Notes under the pieces: generated by a model
Database searches by the model: none
What the model saw: the letters and a program-made list of their open reading frames with translations, nothing else
Told to the model about the DNA's origin: nothing
Made by a program: the position numbers and the translations under genes
Origin: UBA10906 sp049296695
Lineage (GTDB): Bacteria > Pseudomonadota > Gammaproteobacteria > Methylococcales > Methylomonadaceae
Direction: 5' to 3'
DNA: 64,000 nucleotides
Assembly: GCA_049296695.1 (NCBI GenBank)
Contig: JBAQSX010000100.1
Span: forward strand, 1-64,000
Shown: piece by piece, positions 17,426-25,957 of the stretch
How positions within the stretch are numbered: position 1 is the stretch's first letter
How the letters are laid out: every line of letters starts with the position of its first letter

Positions 17426-18253
17426 TTAAAGCTGTCCTGAACGTTTGCGTATCCACAATTGTAATAAATTAATAACCAGCAACATTACAAAAGAAATAAT
17501 TAACATGGTCAGTGCAATTGCAGTTGCACCCGCATAATCGTATTGTTCTAATTTGGTAACAATTAATAAAGGCACAATTTCTGAAACATAAGGAATATTG
17601 CCTGCCACAAATATAACTGAGCCATATTCACCTACGCCTCTGGCAAAAGCTAAAGCAAAACCTGTTAATAAAGCGGGAAAAATATTGGGAAAAATAATTT
17701 TGCTAAATACTTGCAGACGTGTCGCACCTAAACTCGATGCAGCTTCTTCCATGCGAGTATCAAATTCTTGTAATACGGGTTCAACGGTACGCACTACAAA
17801 GGGAATGCTAATAAATATTAAGGCAATCACAATGCCTAAGGGTTTGTAAGCAATTTTTAAATCAAAGTTTTCAATAAGGAATTTGCCGATAATGCCTGTA
17901 GGCTGGTAGATAGTGGCTAAAACAATCCCTGCTACAGCGGTGGGCAAGGCAAAAGGTAAATCAATTAATGCGTCGATTATTTTTTTGCCCGAAAAAGGAT
18001 AACGCACTAACACCCATGCAATAATAAAACCAAAAACACTGGCAATTAATGCCGCAATAAAAGCGGTTAAAAAACTGACTTTAAAAGCGGCTACGACGCG
18101 TTTATGAGTGATTATATTAATATAATCATCAAGGCTTAGTTGCAGGCTTTTAAAGACTAAAGTGCTAAGCGGAATTAATACCACCAAACATAAATAGAGT
18201 AGTGTAAAACTAATTGCGGGTTTAAACCCTGGCATTATATGACTTTGGCTCAT
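17426..18253 (-). CDS. cysT: Sulfate ABC transporter permease CysT (CysU)
   Basis: A 275-residue polytopic permease for sulfate/thiosulfate import. The EAA loop is MEEAASSLGATRLQVFSKIIFPNIFPALLTG, and DALIDLPFALPTAVAGI is typical of CysT. E. coli CysT has 277 residues. It leads the cysT-cysW-cysA block on the minus strand. A hairpin and a ctgaatca-type repeat separate it from the upstream PstS-like gene, so it may have its own promoter or read through from that gene. Confidence 0.93.
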   Translation of the reverse strand: MSQSHIMPGFKPAISFTLLYLCLVVLIPLSTLVFKSLQLSLDDYINIITHKRVVAAFKVSFLTAFIAALIASVFGFIIAWVLVRYPFSGKKIIDALIDLPFALPTAVAGIVLATIYQPTGIIGKFLIENFDLKIAYKPLGIVIALIFISIPFVVRTVEPVLQEFDTRMEEAASSLGATRLQVFSKIIFPNIFPALLTGFALAFARGVGEYGSVIFVAGNIPYVSEIVPLLIVTKLEQYDYAGATAIALTMLIISFVMLLVINLLQLWIRKRSGQL

Positions 18254-18284
18254 AACTCTTTTAGTGTCCTTGGGCTAAAAATCA

Positions 18285-18412
18285 CCCAATAACAGTCATA
18301 AAACTGTTATTGGGTATTATTTTTCTGAATCAGAATTTATAAAATTTTAGAATTAACGAAATTAATAAATAACACCATTTTGCTAATTCTTTAATTCAGA
18401 AAATTCTGATTC
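18285..18412. repeat. Hairpin plus ctgaatca-family palindrome upstream of cysT
   Basis: First comes a perfect stem acccaataacag/ctgttattgggt (18283-18316). Then a ctgaatcagaattt ... aaattctgattca palindrome follows (18325-18412). On the minus strand both would lie in RNA between the PstS-like gene and cysT, and could terminate or attenuate transcription. Confidence 0.6.
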
Positions 18413-18421
18413 AAACATAAG

Positions 18422-20095
18422 CTAAGGATTTAATTGAATCCCTTGCGTATTATTACTGGTTGTTGAATAAATTAACGGTACGCGGCAGTTATTGGTTGAA
18501 TTGGTGCTAGTTCCGGGATAAATAGCATAACTTAAGGTATTAATAGGGTTGGCTAAATCCACTAAACCATTAGCAGGTGCGGGATGCGCGGCATTAGGTA
18601 CGGCTAAATGTCCGCTAACACCAAAACTATGGGTGGCATCGGTATTAGCCAAGCTCACTACAGCGGGTCTGCCAAATGAATTAATAAATTCATTAATTAA
18701 AGTTAGTCTGTCGCCAATTAATGGATTGGTAGCATTACGATATACATAGACCACCTCTGACCAGAAATTATATTTACCGCTGGCTACGTTTTCTAAAGTA
18801 GGGGCTGCGCCATCGACTTTGATGTAACGATAAGCTTTAGAGCGAGTCGCATTACGTTCAATGGCGGTATAACCAATTGCCCAACGTGTTCCTACATATT
18901 GGGTACTATCAAATGCCCCTGTAGTATTGTTGGCATCTAAATCTAATTCATCCAAACATTCATCAACTGAAGATAATGATGCGGCGACATGGACTATAGG
19001 ACGCGTCGCGCTTTCTAATACAGGCGCAGAACCCACTACTTCGTCCTTTCCTAAATAATCAGCTTGCCCTACTACTTTTGGTGCGGAAGGATTACAGCCT
19101 GTGCTTAAAAAGGCAGTACCAAAGGCAACTTTCGCACCCGCACCAATGGTTCTGCTACAAATATGGACTTTAGAGCTAGTCGCTTGATTAGCAGAGCTGG
19201 CATTTGTCCATAAATCGCCTGTTGCACCAATTTTCAACTGTTTCCAATCATGGATTTTGCCCGCGCCTACCGCTGGTAAAGTAGCAGGGGCAACAGGTGC
19301 GTTATACGCGCCAAAAATGGCGGCAATCTGCCCAGTTGAAAGGCTGGGCATACAGCTTTCTGTTTCTGCGCCTACGCAAGTACTAGTTCTACCAAATTGC
19401 GCCTCTTGTAAGGCGTTACGCAATTTAGTGGTGACAGCAATACCAAAAATCGCATCTACCCCTGGAGTTATTTTGTAGTTTGACAAAATAGCAGGAGTGC
19501 CTACAGGTGAATTACCGTTGGCAATCGTAAATAAGCGCGGTTCTTGATCAGAAACCCCAAAGTCAGGCACATGACTGTTATTATTCGTTGAGCTGTATTC
19601 ACACGATACAGTTGCCGCAAATATTCCCGCCGATACGGGTGTACATACGCCAGGATTTGCTTTTACGTTTAAAAAAGTTAATGGCAAATTATTAGCAACG
19701 GGAACTAATCCGGGTAAAGAACCGCCTTCATTACGTTTATATAATAATAAATTCGATTTCCAAGTATTAGGATGCGTCGATAACGTATTTAATACCGCAT
19801 TTAACCCAGTACCTTTATTAAATTCACATAAATACGCGACCTGATTACTACCATTAGTGCCACTGTCTTGATATTTACGCACTGTGCCTGTTTTACAAAG
19901 ACCGTCTTTAGTACCAATTAACAAAGCTTTTTCAATTAAGGTTTGTAACGCCCCTGCACCTGATAAATAAACCTCAGTGGTATTGGCTAAAGTAGCCGCT
20001 GTGGGTGTACCATCGGCATTTACTGTAATTGCCGCGTAACTTGCATTATTAAATAAAGCCATGCCAATTGCACTGGCTAATAATAACTTTTTCAT
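18422..20095 (-). CDS. Secreted PstS-like substrate-binding protein
   Basis: A 557-residue exported protein (signal peptide ending ASYA, about residue 21). Several segments echo the PstS-type periplasmic binding fold: TEVYLSGAGALQTLIEKAL near the N-terminus (the SGS-like anion loop), VPDFGVSDQEP, an IAAIFGAYN...IHDWKQL stretch like the iFsGki-nWsql pattern, SRTIGAGAKVAFGTAFL like the R-x-x-GSGT loop, and RWAIGYTAIE. It is about 200 residues longer than PstS, and at least eight cysteines suggest disulfides. Placement among sulfate-uptake genes and a shared upstream motif with sbp suggest a role in anion capture under sulfur regulation. The ligand is unknown; this assignment is inference. Confidence 0.6.
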   Translation of the reverse strand: MKKLLLASAIGMALFNNASYAAITVNADGTPTAATLANTTEVYLSGAGALQTLIEKALLIGTKDGLCKTGTVRKYQDSGTNGSNQVAYLCEFNKGTGLNAVLNTLSTHPNTWKSNLLLYKRNEGGSLPGLVPVANNLPLTFLNVKANPGVCTPVSAGIFAATVSCEYSSTNNNSHVPDFGVSDQEPRLFTIANGNSPVGTPAILSNYKITPGVDAIFGIAVTTKLRNALQEAQFGRTSTCVGAETESCMPSLSTGQIAAIFGAYNAPVAPATLPAVGAGKIHDWKQLKIGATGDLWTNASSANQATSSKVHICSRTIGAGAKVAFGTAFLSTGCNPSAPKVVGQADYLGKDEVVGSAPVLESATRPIVHVAASLSSVDECLDELDLDANNTTGAFDSTQYVGTRWAIGYTAIERNATRSKAYRYIKVDGAAPTLENVASGKYNFWSEVVYVYRNATNPLIGDRLTLINEFINSFGRPAVVSLANTDATHSFGVSGHLAVPNAAHPAPANGLVDLANPINTLSYAIYPGTSTNSTNNCRVPLIYSTTSNNTQGIQLNP

Positions 20096-20575
20096 CGTGT
20101 ACCTCGTTTAACTTAAATAGAAGAAATAAAAGTTTACACACTGCAACTAAACCTTCTTTTCATACTACTTAATAACTAAGGTATTTAGTTTTCTGAAAAG
20201 TTTTTAATGGATTTAATTCACTTAAAACCTAAGGTAAAGCTGTGACAGCATAACCTTGTGTGTGATTTAAATCATAAAGAAAACTTTTCTATTAATGAAA
20301 CGGTAATATTCGATGATACTATCTTAATATTTAATAAGTCAGCTCAACTCATTAAATACTTATGTTATTAAGCGTACGATTGTACAGACCTTGCAGTGCA
20401 ACGCCTCTACCAAAGTACGCATTAATAATGATTTGCTTTTTTTATGACAACGTTTATTAATTATAAACGCCCTTCATAATAATCTGTTGCACAAGGGCGA
20501 ATATAATTCGCCCCTACAATTACGCCTATCTTTAGCAAAAAATGACAGTTATTTATTTCTACGCTGTTTTAAAAC
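20096..20575. other. Non-coding region upstream of the PstS-like gene
   Basis: This 480-bp gap holds a copy of the upstream motif shared with sbp and the porin (20291-20333), a degraded gttgcagtgcaacg palindrome near 20390-20410 and a partial gtaggggcgaa palindrome ending at 20517. No credible gene was seen. Confidence 0.6.
20291..20333 (-). promoter_or_regulatory. Shared sulfur-cluster upstream motif, copy 3
   Basis: The stretch attaatgaaacggtaatatt and the following gatactatctta resemble the extended motif upstream of sbp (21628-21703) and of the porin (24554-24629), but without the 22-bp identical block. It lies about 200 bp upstream of the PstS-like gene. It may be a CysB-type operator or promoter. 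Confidence 0.4.
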
Positions 20576-21577
20576 TTAGCGACCTGACATAATTTGATCA
20601 AACACGCCGTCATCGGCAAAATGTTTTTCTTGCGCGGCTTCCCAACCACCAAAGTCTTTAATATTGACTAATTCTAAAGCAGGAAATTGTTTAGCATATT
20701 TAGCGGCAATTTCTTTATCGGCGGGGCGATAAAAGTTTTTAGCCACAATATCTTGTCCTTCTTTGCTGTATAAATACTGTAAATATTCGCGTGCCGCATC
20801 TAAAGTGCCATGCTTACGCGCTACATCTTCAACCGCCGCAACAGGTGGCTCAGCTAAAATACTCAATGAAGGCGACACAATTTCATATTTATCCGCGCCA
20901 AATTGACGTAATACTAAAAAGGCTTCATTTTCCCAAGTAATTAAAACATCACCAATTTCACGTTCAGCAAAACTGGTCGTAGAACCACGCGCACCTGTAT
21001 CTAATACAGCGGCGTTTTTATATAATTTATTAACGAATTCTTTTGCGGCGGCTTCATTATTATTATTCGCTTTTAAAGCATAACCCCAAGCGGCTAAATA
21101 ATTCCAACGCGCACCACCCGAAGTTTTAGGATTAGGTGTGACCACGCTAATACCTTCTTTCACTAAATCATTCCAATCTTTAATATGTTGAGGATTACCT
21201 TTACGCACCACAAATACGATAGTTGAGGTATAAGGCGAGCTATTATTCGGTAATAAACTTTGCCAGTTTTCAGGAATTAATTTGCGTTTTTTATAAAGCT
21301 GATCAATATCGTAGGCTAATGCCAAAGTCACCACATCGGCTTCTAGTCCATCTAATACCGCACGCGCTTGTTTACCACTGCCGCCGTGCGATTGATTAAT
21401 AGTGACTTTTTCATGTTTTATTTCTTGCCAATGTTTAGCAAAGGCTTCGTTATAGTCTTTATATAATTCACGCGTTGGATCATAAGAAACATTGAGTAAA
21501 TTAATATCGGCACTGGCTGAGCCTATTGCTAATAATGCCAATGCGATACTGCTTAATGATTTTAATGTGATATTCAT
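20576..21577 (-). CDS. sbp: Periplasmic sulfate-binding protein, paralogue 1
   Basis: A 333-residue periplasmic sulfate/thiosulfate-binding protein, starting MNITLKSLSS with a Sec signal peptide ending near GSASA. The mature start LLNVSYDPTRELYKDYN and later motifs HGGSGKQARAVLDG, TPNPKTSGGARWNYLAAWGYAL and DVLITWENEAFLVL are family hallmarks; these loops hold sulfate by backbone hydrogen bonds. A start 10 codons upstream is possible, but the ATG at 21575-21577 is preceded by aaaggaaagg at good distance. It is followed by the PstS-like gene and preceded by a terminator and the shared upstream motif. It supplies CysTWA with substrate. Confidence 0.93.
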   Translation of the reverse strand: MNITLKSLSSIALALLAIGSASADINLLNVSYDPTRELYKDYNEAFAKHWQEIKHEKVTINQSHGGSGKQARAVLDGLEADVVTLALAYDIDQLYKKRKLIPENWQSLLPNNSSPYTSTIVFVVRKGNPQHIKDWNDLVKEGISVVTPNPKTSGGARWNYLAAWGYALKANNNNEAAAKEFVNKLYKNAAVLDTGARGSTTSFAEREIGDVLITWENEAFLVLRQFGADKYEIVSPSLSILAEPPVAAVEDVARKHGTLDAAREYLQYLYSKEGQDIVAKNFYRPADKEIAAKYAKQFPALELVNIKDFGGWEAAQEKHFADDGVFDQIMSGR

Positions 21578-21627
21578 GACCTTTCCTTTAAATTTTAAGG
21601 CATTCATAGATGATAACGAGATGAGAT

Positions 21628-21703
21628 AGCTAAATAATAGATAAAAGCCAGCGAATAATGAAACGATAATATTAGATTACAGTATCTTATTTTTAGATAG
21701 TCA
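21628..21703 (-). promoter_or_regulatory. Shared sulfur-cluster upstream motif, copy 1
   Basis: A block of 22 bases (21628-21649, beginning agctaaataatag) is identical to 24554-24575. Similarity continues for about 50 further bases (ataatgaaacgataatatta ...). It lies 50-125 bp upstream of the sbp start in the same orientation as the porin copy. A role as a sulfur-responsive promoter/operator is inferred. Confidence 0.6.
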
Positions 21704-21713
21704 TTAATATACA

Positions 21714-21757
21714 CAAAAAAAGCCGTCTTTTTTTTTAAAAATAAGACGGCTTTTTTA
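21714..21757 (-). terminator. Terminator after sulfate-binding paralogue 2
   Basis: The stem agccgtctt/aagacggct is flanked by A and T runs on both sides, so it can act on either strand. It lies 136 bp beyond the stop of the minus-strand gene at 21893 and upstream of sbp paralogue 1, separating the two units. Confidence 0.8.
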
Positions 21758-21770
21758 AATAAACAGGAGT

Positions 21771-21862
21771 CAAATAGCTTTAGCTATTTGCAGGTTTTTA
21801 TTATTAATAATAATACTGGAGGTCAGGCTTTGCCTGAACCTGTCAGGCAAAGCCTGACCTCC
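21771..21862. repeat. Two adjacent palindromes downstream of sulfate-binding paralogue 2
   Basis: A 20-bp palindrome caaatagctttagctatttg (21771-21790) is followed by a ggaggtcaggctttgcctg/caggcaaagcctgacctcc pair (21818-21862). They belong to two of the recurrent families and lie between the gene stop and its terminator. Confidence 0.75.
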
Positions 21863-21892
21863 AATATTGAAGCTATTCATTTTTATATCAAA

Positions 21893-22891
21893 TTAATGCC
21901 CCATTATTTGATCAAAAACCCCTTCATCGGAAAAATGTTTTTCTTGGGCTTTATCCCAGCCGCCAAAATCATTAATAGTAATTAATTCTAATTTAGGAAA
22001 TTGAGCGGCATATTTTTTAGCTATTTTAGCATCCACAGGACGATAATAATTTTTAGCGACAATTTCTTGTCCTTGCTCACTGTATAAATAATGCAAATAT
22101 TCAGTTGCTAACTCAGTTGTACCGTGTTTTCTGGCAATATCTTCCACTACAGCAACAGGCGGCTCGGCTAAAATACTCAATGAAGGCGAAATAATTTCAT
22201 AGTTTTCCGCGCCATAATCATGCAGTATTAAAAAGGCTTCATTTTCCCAAGTGACTAATACATCGCCTATATTGCGTTCTACAAAAGTAATCGTAGAACC
22301 CCGCGCCCCTGTATTTAAAACCGCAGTATTTTTATATAACTTACTGACAAATTCTTGGGCGGCGGCTTCATTATTATTATGATGCTTGAGTGCGTATCCC
22401 CAAGCGGCTAAATAATTCCAACGCGCACCGCCAGAAGTTTTAGGGTCAGGGGTAACCACGCTAATATCGGTCTTAATTAAATCATCCCAATCTTTAATAT
22501 GTTGTGGATTACCTTTACGCACTACAAATACTACCGTTGAAGTATAAGGCGAACTATTATGGGGTAATAAACTTTGCCAGTTTTCAGGAATTAATTTACG
22601 TTTTTTATATAAAGAATCCACGTCATAGGCTAAACCTAAAGTTACCATATCGGCTTCTTCTGTACCATCTAATACCGCACGCGCTTGTTTACCACTACCA
22701 CCGTGAGATTGTTTAATGTTTACGGTTTCATGTTTAGTCTCTTGCCAGTGTTTAATAAAGGCTTTGTTATATTCTTGATATAACTCTCGGGTAGGGTCAT
22801 AAGAAACATTAAGCAAGCTGGTTTCTGCATGGCTATTATTAATTGATAATAATGCCACTAAACCAGTTGCGAGTAATAAGCTTTTATTCAT
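21893..22891 (-). CDS. Periplasmic sulfate-binding protein, paralogue 2
   Basis: A 332-residue paralogue of the 20576-21577 product, with a signal peptide ending NNSHA and the same hallmarks (LLNVSYDPTRELYQEYN, HGGSGKQARAVLDG, TPDPKTSGGARWNYLAAWGYAL). The two differ mainly at scattered surface positions and near the C-terminus (DQIMGH against DQIMSGR), indicating an old local duplication. It starts 19 bases after the stop of the porin gene and is probably co-transcribed with it, so each paralogue belongs to a separate transcript. Whether the two differ in affinity or in sulfate versus thiosulfate preference is not visible. Confidence 0.92.
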   Translation of the reverse strand: MNKSLLLATGLVALLSINNSHAETSLLNVSYDPTRELYQEYNKAFIKHWQETKHETVNIKQSHGGSGKQARAVLDGTEEADMVTLGLAYDVDSLYKKRKLIPENWQSLLPHNSSPYTSTVVFVVRKGNPQHIKDWDDLIKTDISVVTPDPKTSGGARWNYLAAWGYALKHHNNNEAAAQEFVSKLYKNTAVLNTGARGSTITFVERNIGDVLVTWENEAFLILHDYGAENYEIISPSLSILAEPPVAVVEDIARKHGTTELATEYLHYLYSEQGQEIVAKNYYRPVDAKIAKKYAAQFPKLELITINDFGGWDKAQEKHFSDEGVFDQIMGH

Positions 22892-22910
22892 CGCGTATAT
22901 CCTTTAATAT

Positions 22911-24494
22911 TTAGAAAACTAATTGGAAACGCGTTGCAAATACTCGCTCATGGGGTCTATTACCACCATCAGCGACTTTCGCGCCACCACCAAAATCAGT
23001 TTCTTCATAATCTGCCATAATGCGCACATTATTATTTAAAAACCAATTAACGCCCACTGCCCAGCTTTGCGCGTGATAAATCGATTTATTAGGGTCTAAT
23101 AAATAAAATTTACCGCCAGAGCCGCCTAAATCCGCTAAACTGCCTTGATCGATATTTAATTCAGACCAGCGGGTTGCTATTTGTAATGCCCCCCAATTAC
23201 CTTTTAGCGGATCAAAAGCACGAATAGGTTTTACGCTTTGAAAAGTATTATCTTCACCTGTCAACACATAAGAGGCTTGAATTTGCCATGCACTATTATC
23301 TTGTTTGAAATTAACCGAGCGCACTGTTTTCTTAGGGTCAGTGGCATCAATTTCTTTACCTAATAAATGTTGTGATGACCAAACATATTCACCCATTAAA
23401 CCAAATGGCCCACTATACCAATAAGCTTGTGGATATAATCTAAAATGATCACCGTTAGCATATAAGGCGGCAGTATTAGGATTGGTTTTTGCCAAAGCAG
23501 GGGCGTTATTATTAATAATAGTATTACTGCCAATAGCTGATGGTAAATTAGGTACAGCGCGTTCTTGTGGATGTTCATAAGAACCTGCAATACCAATACC
23601 TAAACCTTCTAATAATGCAATACCGCTGTGTTGGAATGGATGTGAAAATACTCTGGCAATCACTTCTTTATTATCAAAACTACCACTATCGCCCGAACCA
23701 TTATCACCCGTGCCATTAAATACGCCCACTTGATAACTCATAAAGTTTTTAAAATCCACCGCGCCGCCATATTCGGGTTTATAACCTGCTTTAGCAAATT
23801 CACCGTGCAACATAATACCCACGTCACGATTACTGGCTAAATAAGTCGGATAAGCGCGTTCAATAAACATCCCGTCCGCATCACCTTGCAAGCGTTCTAA
23901 ACTTAAAGGGGTTTTTTGTTTACCGACATTAATACTGGCAAAAGGTAAATAATGAATATCAAAATACGCATCTTGGACTAATACTTTGCCCGCACTACCA
24001 AAGTCGGGCATGATTTTATAATCAATGGCTTTCCATAAACGCCCTTCTACCCAAACCCGCGCTTGTTTTAAATCAAATTTATCAGGCAAACCTGTAGCGG
24101 CTGAAGAACCTGCTGAATTATGCGGAAAATCATCGACAAAAAAGCGGGCATCACCTTGAACTGAACCGCGCAAGCGCACTGAAAAATCATCATTGGGTGA
24201 AGAGATTTTAAAACCATTATTACTGGCTTCTATTTTGGGTGATTTTTTACTATTGGCGGTGGCAACTTCGTTTTGTACTTCTAATTTACGCTCTAAAATA
24301 TTAACTTTTTGGGTTAGTTTATTGACTTGTGGATTGGTTTGTTCGGTGGGTGCGGTTTTAGGTTCTAGTTTTTCTAAACGACTTTCTAATTCACGAATAC
24401 GTTGCTCTAAGGCTTCTACATTAGCAGCTTGTGCTGTCGGCAATCCTAGTAAGGCAAGATTTAAAGCTAAAACACTTGGACGAAAAGTTTTCAT
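22911..24494 (-). CDS. Outer-membrane porin of the OprO/OprP (phosphate-selective) family
   Basis: A 527-residue outer-membrane porin. It has a signal peptide ending PTAQA (about residue 23), a periplasmic coiled coil (residues 25-80, VEALEQRIRELESRLEKLEP and following) and then a 16-strand-type barrel with DFSVRLRGSVQGDARFFVDD and LKQARVWVEGRLWKAIDYKI, ending in LVF. The family is named for phosphate-selective OprP, but coupling to a sulfate-binding protein gene 19 bases downstream suggests sulfate or general anion uptake here. The upstream region carries the 22-bp block also found before sbp. The N-terminal coiled coil probably mediates trimer contacts. Confidence 0.85.
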   Translation of the reverse strand: MKTFRPSVLALNLALLGLPTAQAANVEALEQRIRELESRLEKLEPKTAPTEQTNPQVNKLTQKVNILERKLEVQNEVATANSKKSPKIEASNNGFKISSPNDDFSVRLRGSVQGDARFFVDDFPHNSAGSSAATGLPDKFDLKQARVWVEGRLWKAIDYKIMPDFGSAGKVLVQDAYFDIHYLPFASINVGKQKTPLSLERLQGDADGMFIERAYPTYLASNRDVGIMLHGEFAKAGYKPEYGGAVDFKNFMSYQVGVFNGTGDNGSGDSGSFDNKEVIARVFSHPFQHSGIALLEGLGIGIAGSYEHPQERAVPNLPSAIGSNTIINNNAPALAKTNPNTAALYANGDHFRLYPQAYWYSGPFGLMGEYVWSSQHLLGKEIDATDPKKTVRSVNFKQDNSAWQIQASYVLTGEDNTFQSVKPIRAFDPLKGNWGALQIATRWSELNIDQGSLADLGGSGGKFYLLDPNKSIYHAQSWAVGVNWFLNNNVRIMADYEETDFGGGAKVADGGNRPHERVFATRFQLVF

Positions 24495-24553
24495 TACTTT
24501 TATTCCTCTAATAATTAAATAGTACTGTAAAAATCAACAGCGGCGTTTGTTTT

Positions 24554-24629
24554 AGCTAAATAATAGATAAAAGCCTCGGTTTAATAAAATGATACTATTA
24601 GATTTACATATCTTTAATTTAGATATTGT
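24554..24629 (-). promoter_or_regulatory. Shared sulfur-cluster upstream motif, copy 2
   Basis: Contains the 22-bp block (24554-24575) identical to 21628-21649, followed by similar sequence (taataaaatgatactattag ...). It lies 60-135 bp upstream of the porin start. The repeated position and orientation relative to two sulfur-uptake units support a regulatory role. Confidence 0.6.
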
Positions 24630-24650
24630 CTACAAAGCTTTTTGTTGGAC

Positions 24651-24693
24651 AAAAAAAACCGCCTTATCTGTTCAATCAATAAGGCGGTTTTTA
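24651..24693 (-). terminator. Terminator after the PfpI-family gene
   Basis: The stem aaccgcctta/taaggcggtt with flanking A and T runs lies between the PfpI gene (stop at 24786) and the porin promoter region. It is suitable as an intrinsic terminator on the minus strand. Confidence 0.8.
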
Positions 24694-24785
24694 TAAGCGT
24701 TGTTTAAAAAAAATATGCTTCACTAAGTTCAACAAGGGCAAATAATAATTTGCTTTTTTGCTGCGTCACTTCAGTAAATCATTAA

Positions 24786-25574
24786 CTAGGGAATACTATT
24801 AACAAAGGGCAACATGTAATAATCATACATACCGCTCATCATTTTTTTTACTTTTGGAGGGGTGTTTTTAATTGAACCGCCTTTAATAGGGGGTTTGGGA
24901 TTATATTCAAGGTCTAACATAATAGCTTGGGTATATTCTTCACCAAATAAATTAACAACAATGGCTAATGCCATATCAATACCCGCAGTCACACCTGCTG
25001 AAGTCCAATATTTACCGTCTTGTACCCAACGTTCTTGTTTAAAAGTCGCGCCATATTTAGCGAGTATTTGCTCTGCTCTATACCAATTGGTGGTCGCTAA
25101 TTTACCTTCTAATAATCCCGCCGCACCTAAAATCCATGCACCTGTACATACGCTAGTGGTATAAATAGTGGTGGAGTCTATTTGTCTAATCCAATTCAGT
25201 ACCGTGGTATCTTGAGTTTGCGCTGAAGTGGAAAAAGCACCGCCCGGAATAACTAATATATCGAGTTGCGTCACGTCATTTATGGTTTTATCCACTTCGA
25301 GTTTTAATTTATTATTAGTGGTAATCGTCCCTGCGTGTTGTCCTATTAGAAACACATTTAAACCCGCACTTTTAAAAACTTGATAAGGTCCTAAAGCATC
25401 CATCGCATTCACGCCGTCATACACATAAATACCAATGCCATTAGTTTTTACATTAGGATTAGGCTGTTGACTCACAAAAGCAGTTATATTGGCTATTTGT
25501 GTTGGCGTTAATGCCTGTGCATTATTAAAAAACAAAGTAAGAAAGCTAATAAAAAATAATCTAAGGTAAAGCAT
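24786..25574 (-). CDS. Secreted DJ-1/PfpI family protein
   Basis: A 262-residue protein of the DJ-1/PfpI/GlxA-like superfamily with an N-terminal signal peptide (hydrophobic core LRLFFISFLTLFF, ending NAQA near residue 21). The nucleophile-elbow cysteine is C143 in TSVCTGAWILGAAGLL. The early YDGVNAMDALGPYQVF and DILVIPGGAFS segments fit the isonitrile-hydratase-like or GlxA N-terminal domain. There is no C-terminal AraC DNA-binding domain, so it is not a regulator. A periplasmic location is unusual for the superfamily. The substrate is unknown; candidates are isonitriles or small aldehydes. It appears monocistronic. Confidence 0.8.
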   Translation of the reverse strand: MLYLRLFFISFLTLFFNNAQALTPTQIANITAFVSQQPNPNVKTNGIGIYVYDGVNAMDALGPYQVFKSAGLNVFLIGQHAGTITTNNKLKLEVDKTINDVTQLDILVIPGGAFSTSAQTQDTTVLNWIRQIDSTTIYTTSVCTGAWILGAAGLLEGKLATTNWYRAEQILAKYGATFKQERWVQDGKYWTSAGVTAGIDMALAIVVNLFGEEYTQAIMLDLEYNPKPPIKGGSIKNTPPKVKKMMSGMYDYYMLPFVNSIP

Positions 25575-25727
25575 GTTTACAATCCTTTATGGTTATAACG
25601 CAATTCATGGGAGTTTATACAAGTGATATTGATGATTAATATCTATTTAACTGTTTAATTGTCCTGTGAGGAAATGACTATTTCTGTAATAGTCATCAAA
25701 GTAATTAGCAGTAAATACGCCAAACAT

Positions 25728-25777
25728 AAAAAAACCGCAGTTTTATTGAAATTATTCAATAAAACTGCGGTTTTTTT
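25728..25777 (-). terminator. Terminator between apbE and the PfpI-family gene
   Basis: A long stem (aaaccgcagttttattg/caataaaactgcggttt) with flanking A and T runs. It lies downstream of apbE on the minus strand and upstream of the PfpI gene. Confidence 0.85.
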
Positions 25778-25849
25778 AATATACTTAGGTCAATTGACAC
25801 AATTATTGGCTTAAGCTGTGTTATATAACCTAATAAGCGGGTTTGTTAA

Positions 25850-25947
25850 TAACTCAAGTTACGCAAAGGTTGTCAATGTAGGGGCAATACTATTGCCCTT
25901 AATAACAACCGATTGTTACTAAAGGGCAAAAAATATTTTGCCCCTAC
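25850..25947. repeat. Single taactcaagttacgca end plus gtaggggca palindrome
   Basis: The exact 16-bp taactcaagttacgca end occurs at 25850-25865 without a matching right end. It is followed by a palindrome of the gtaggggcaa family (25878-25947, closing in ttgcccctac). The missing end suggests a truncated element next to the apbE stop. Confidence 0.7.
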
Positions 25948-25957
25948 ATGGCGGGTA

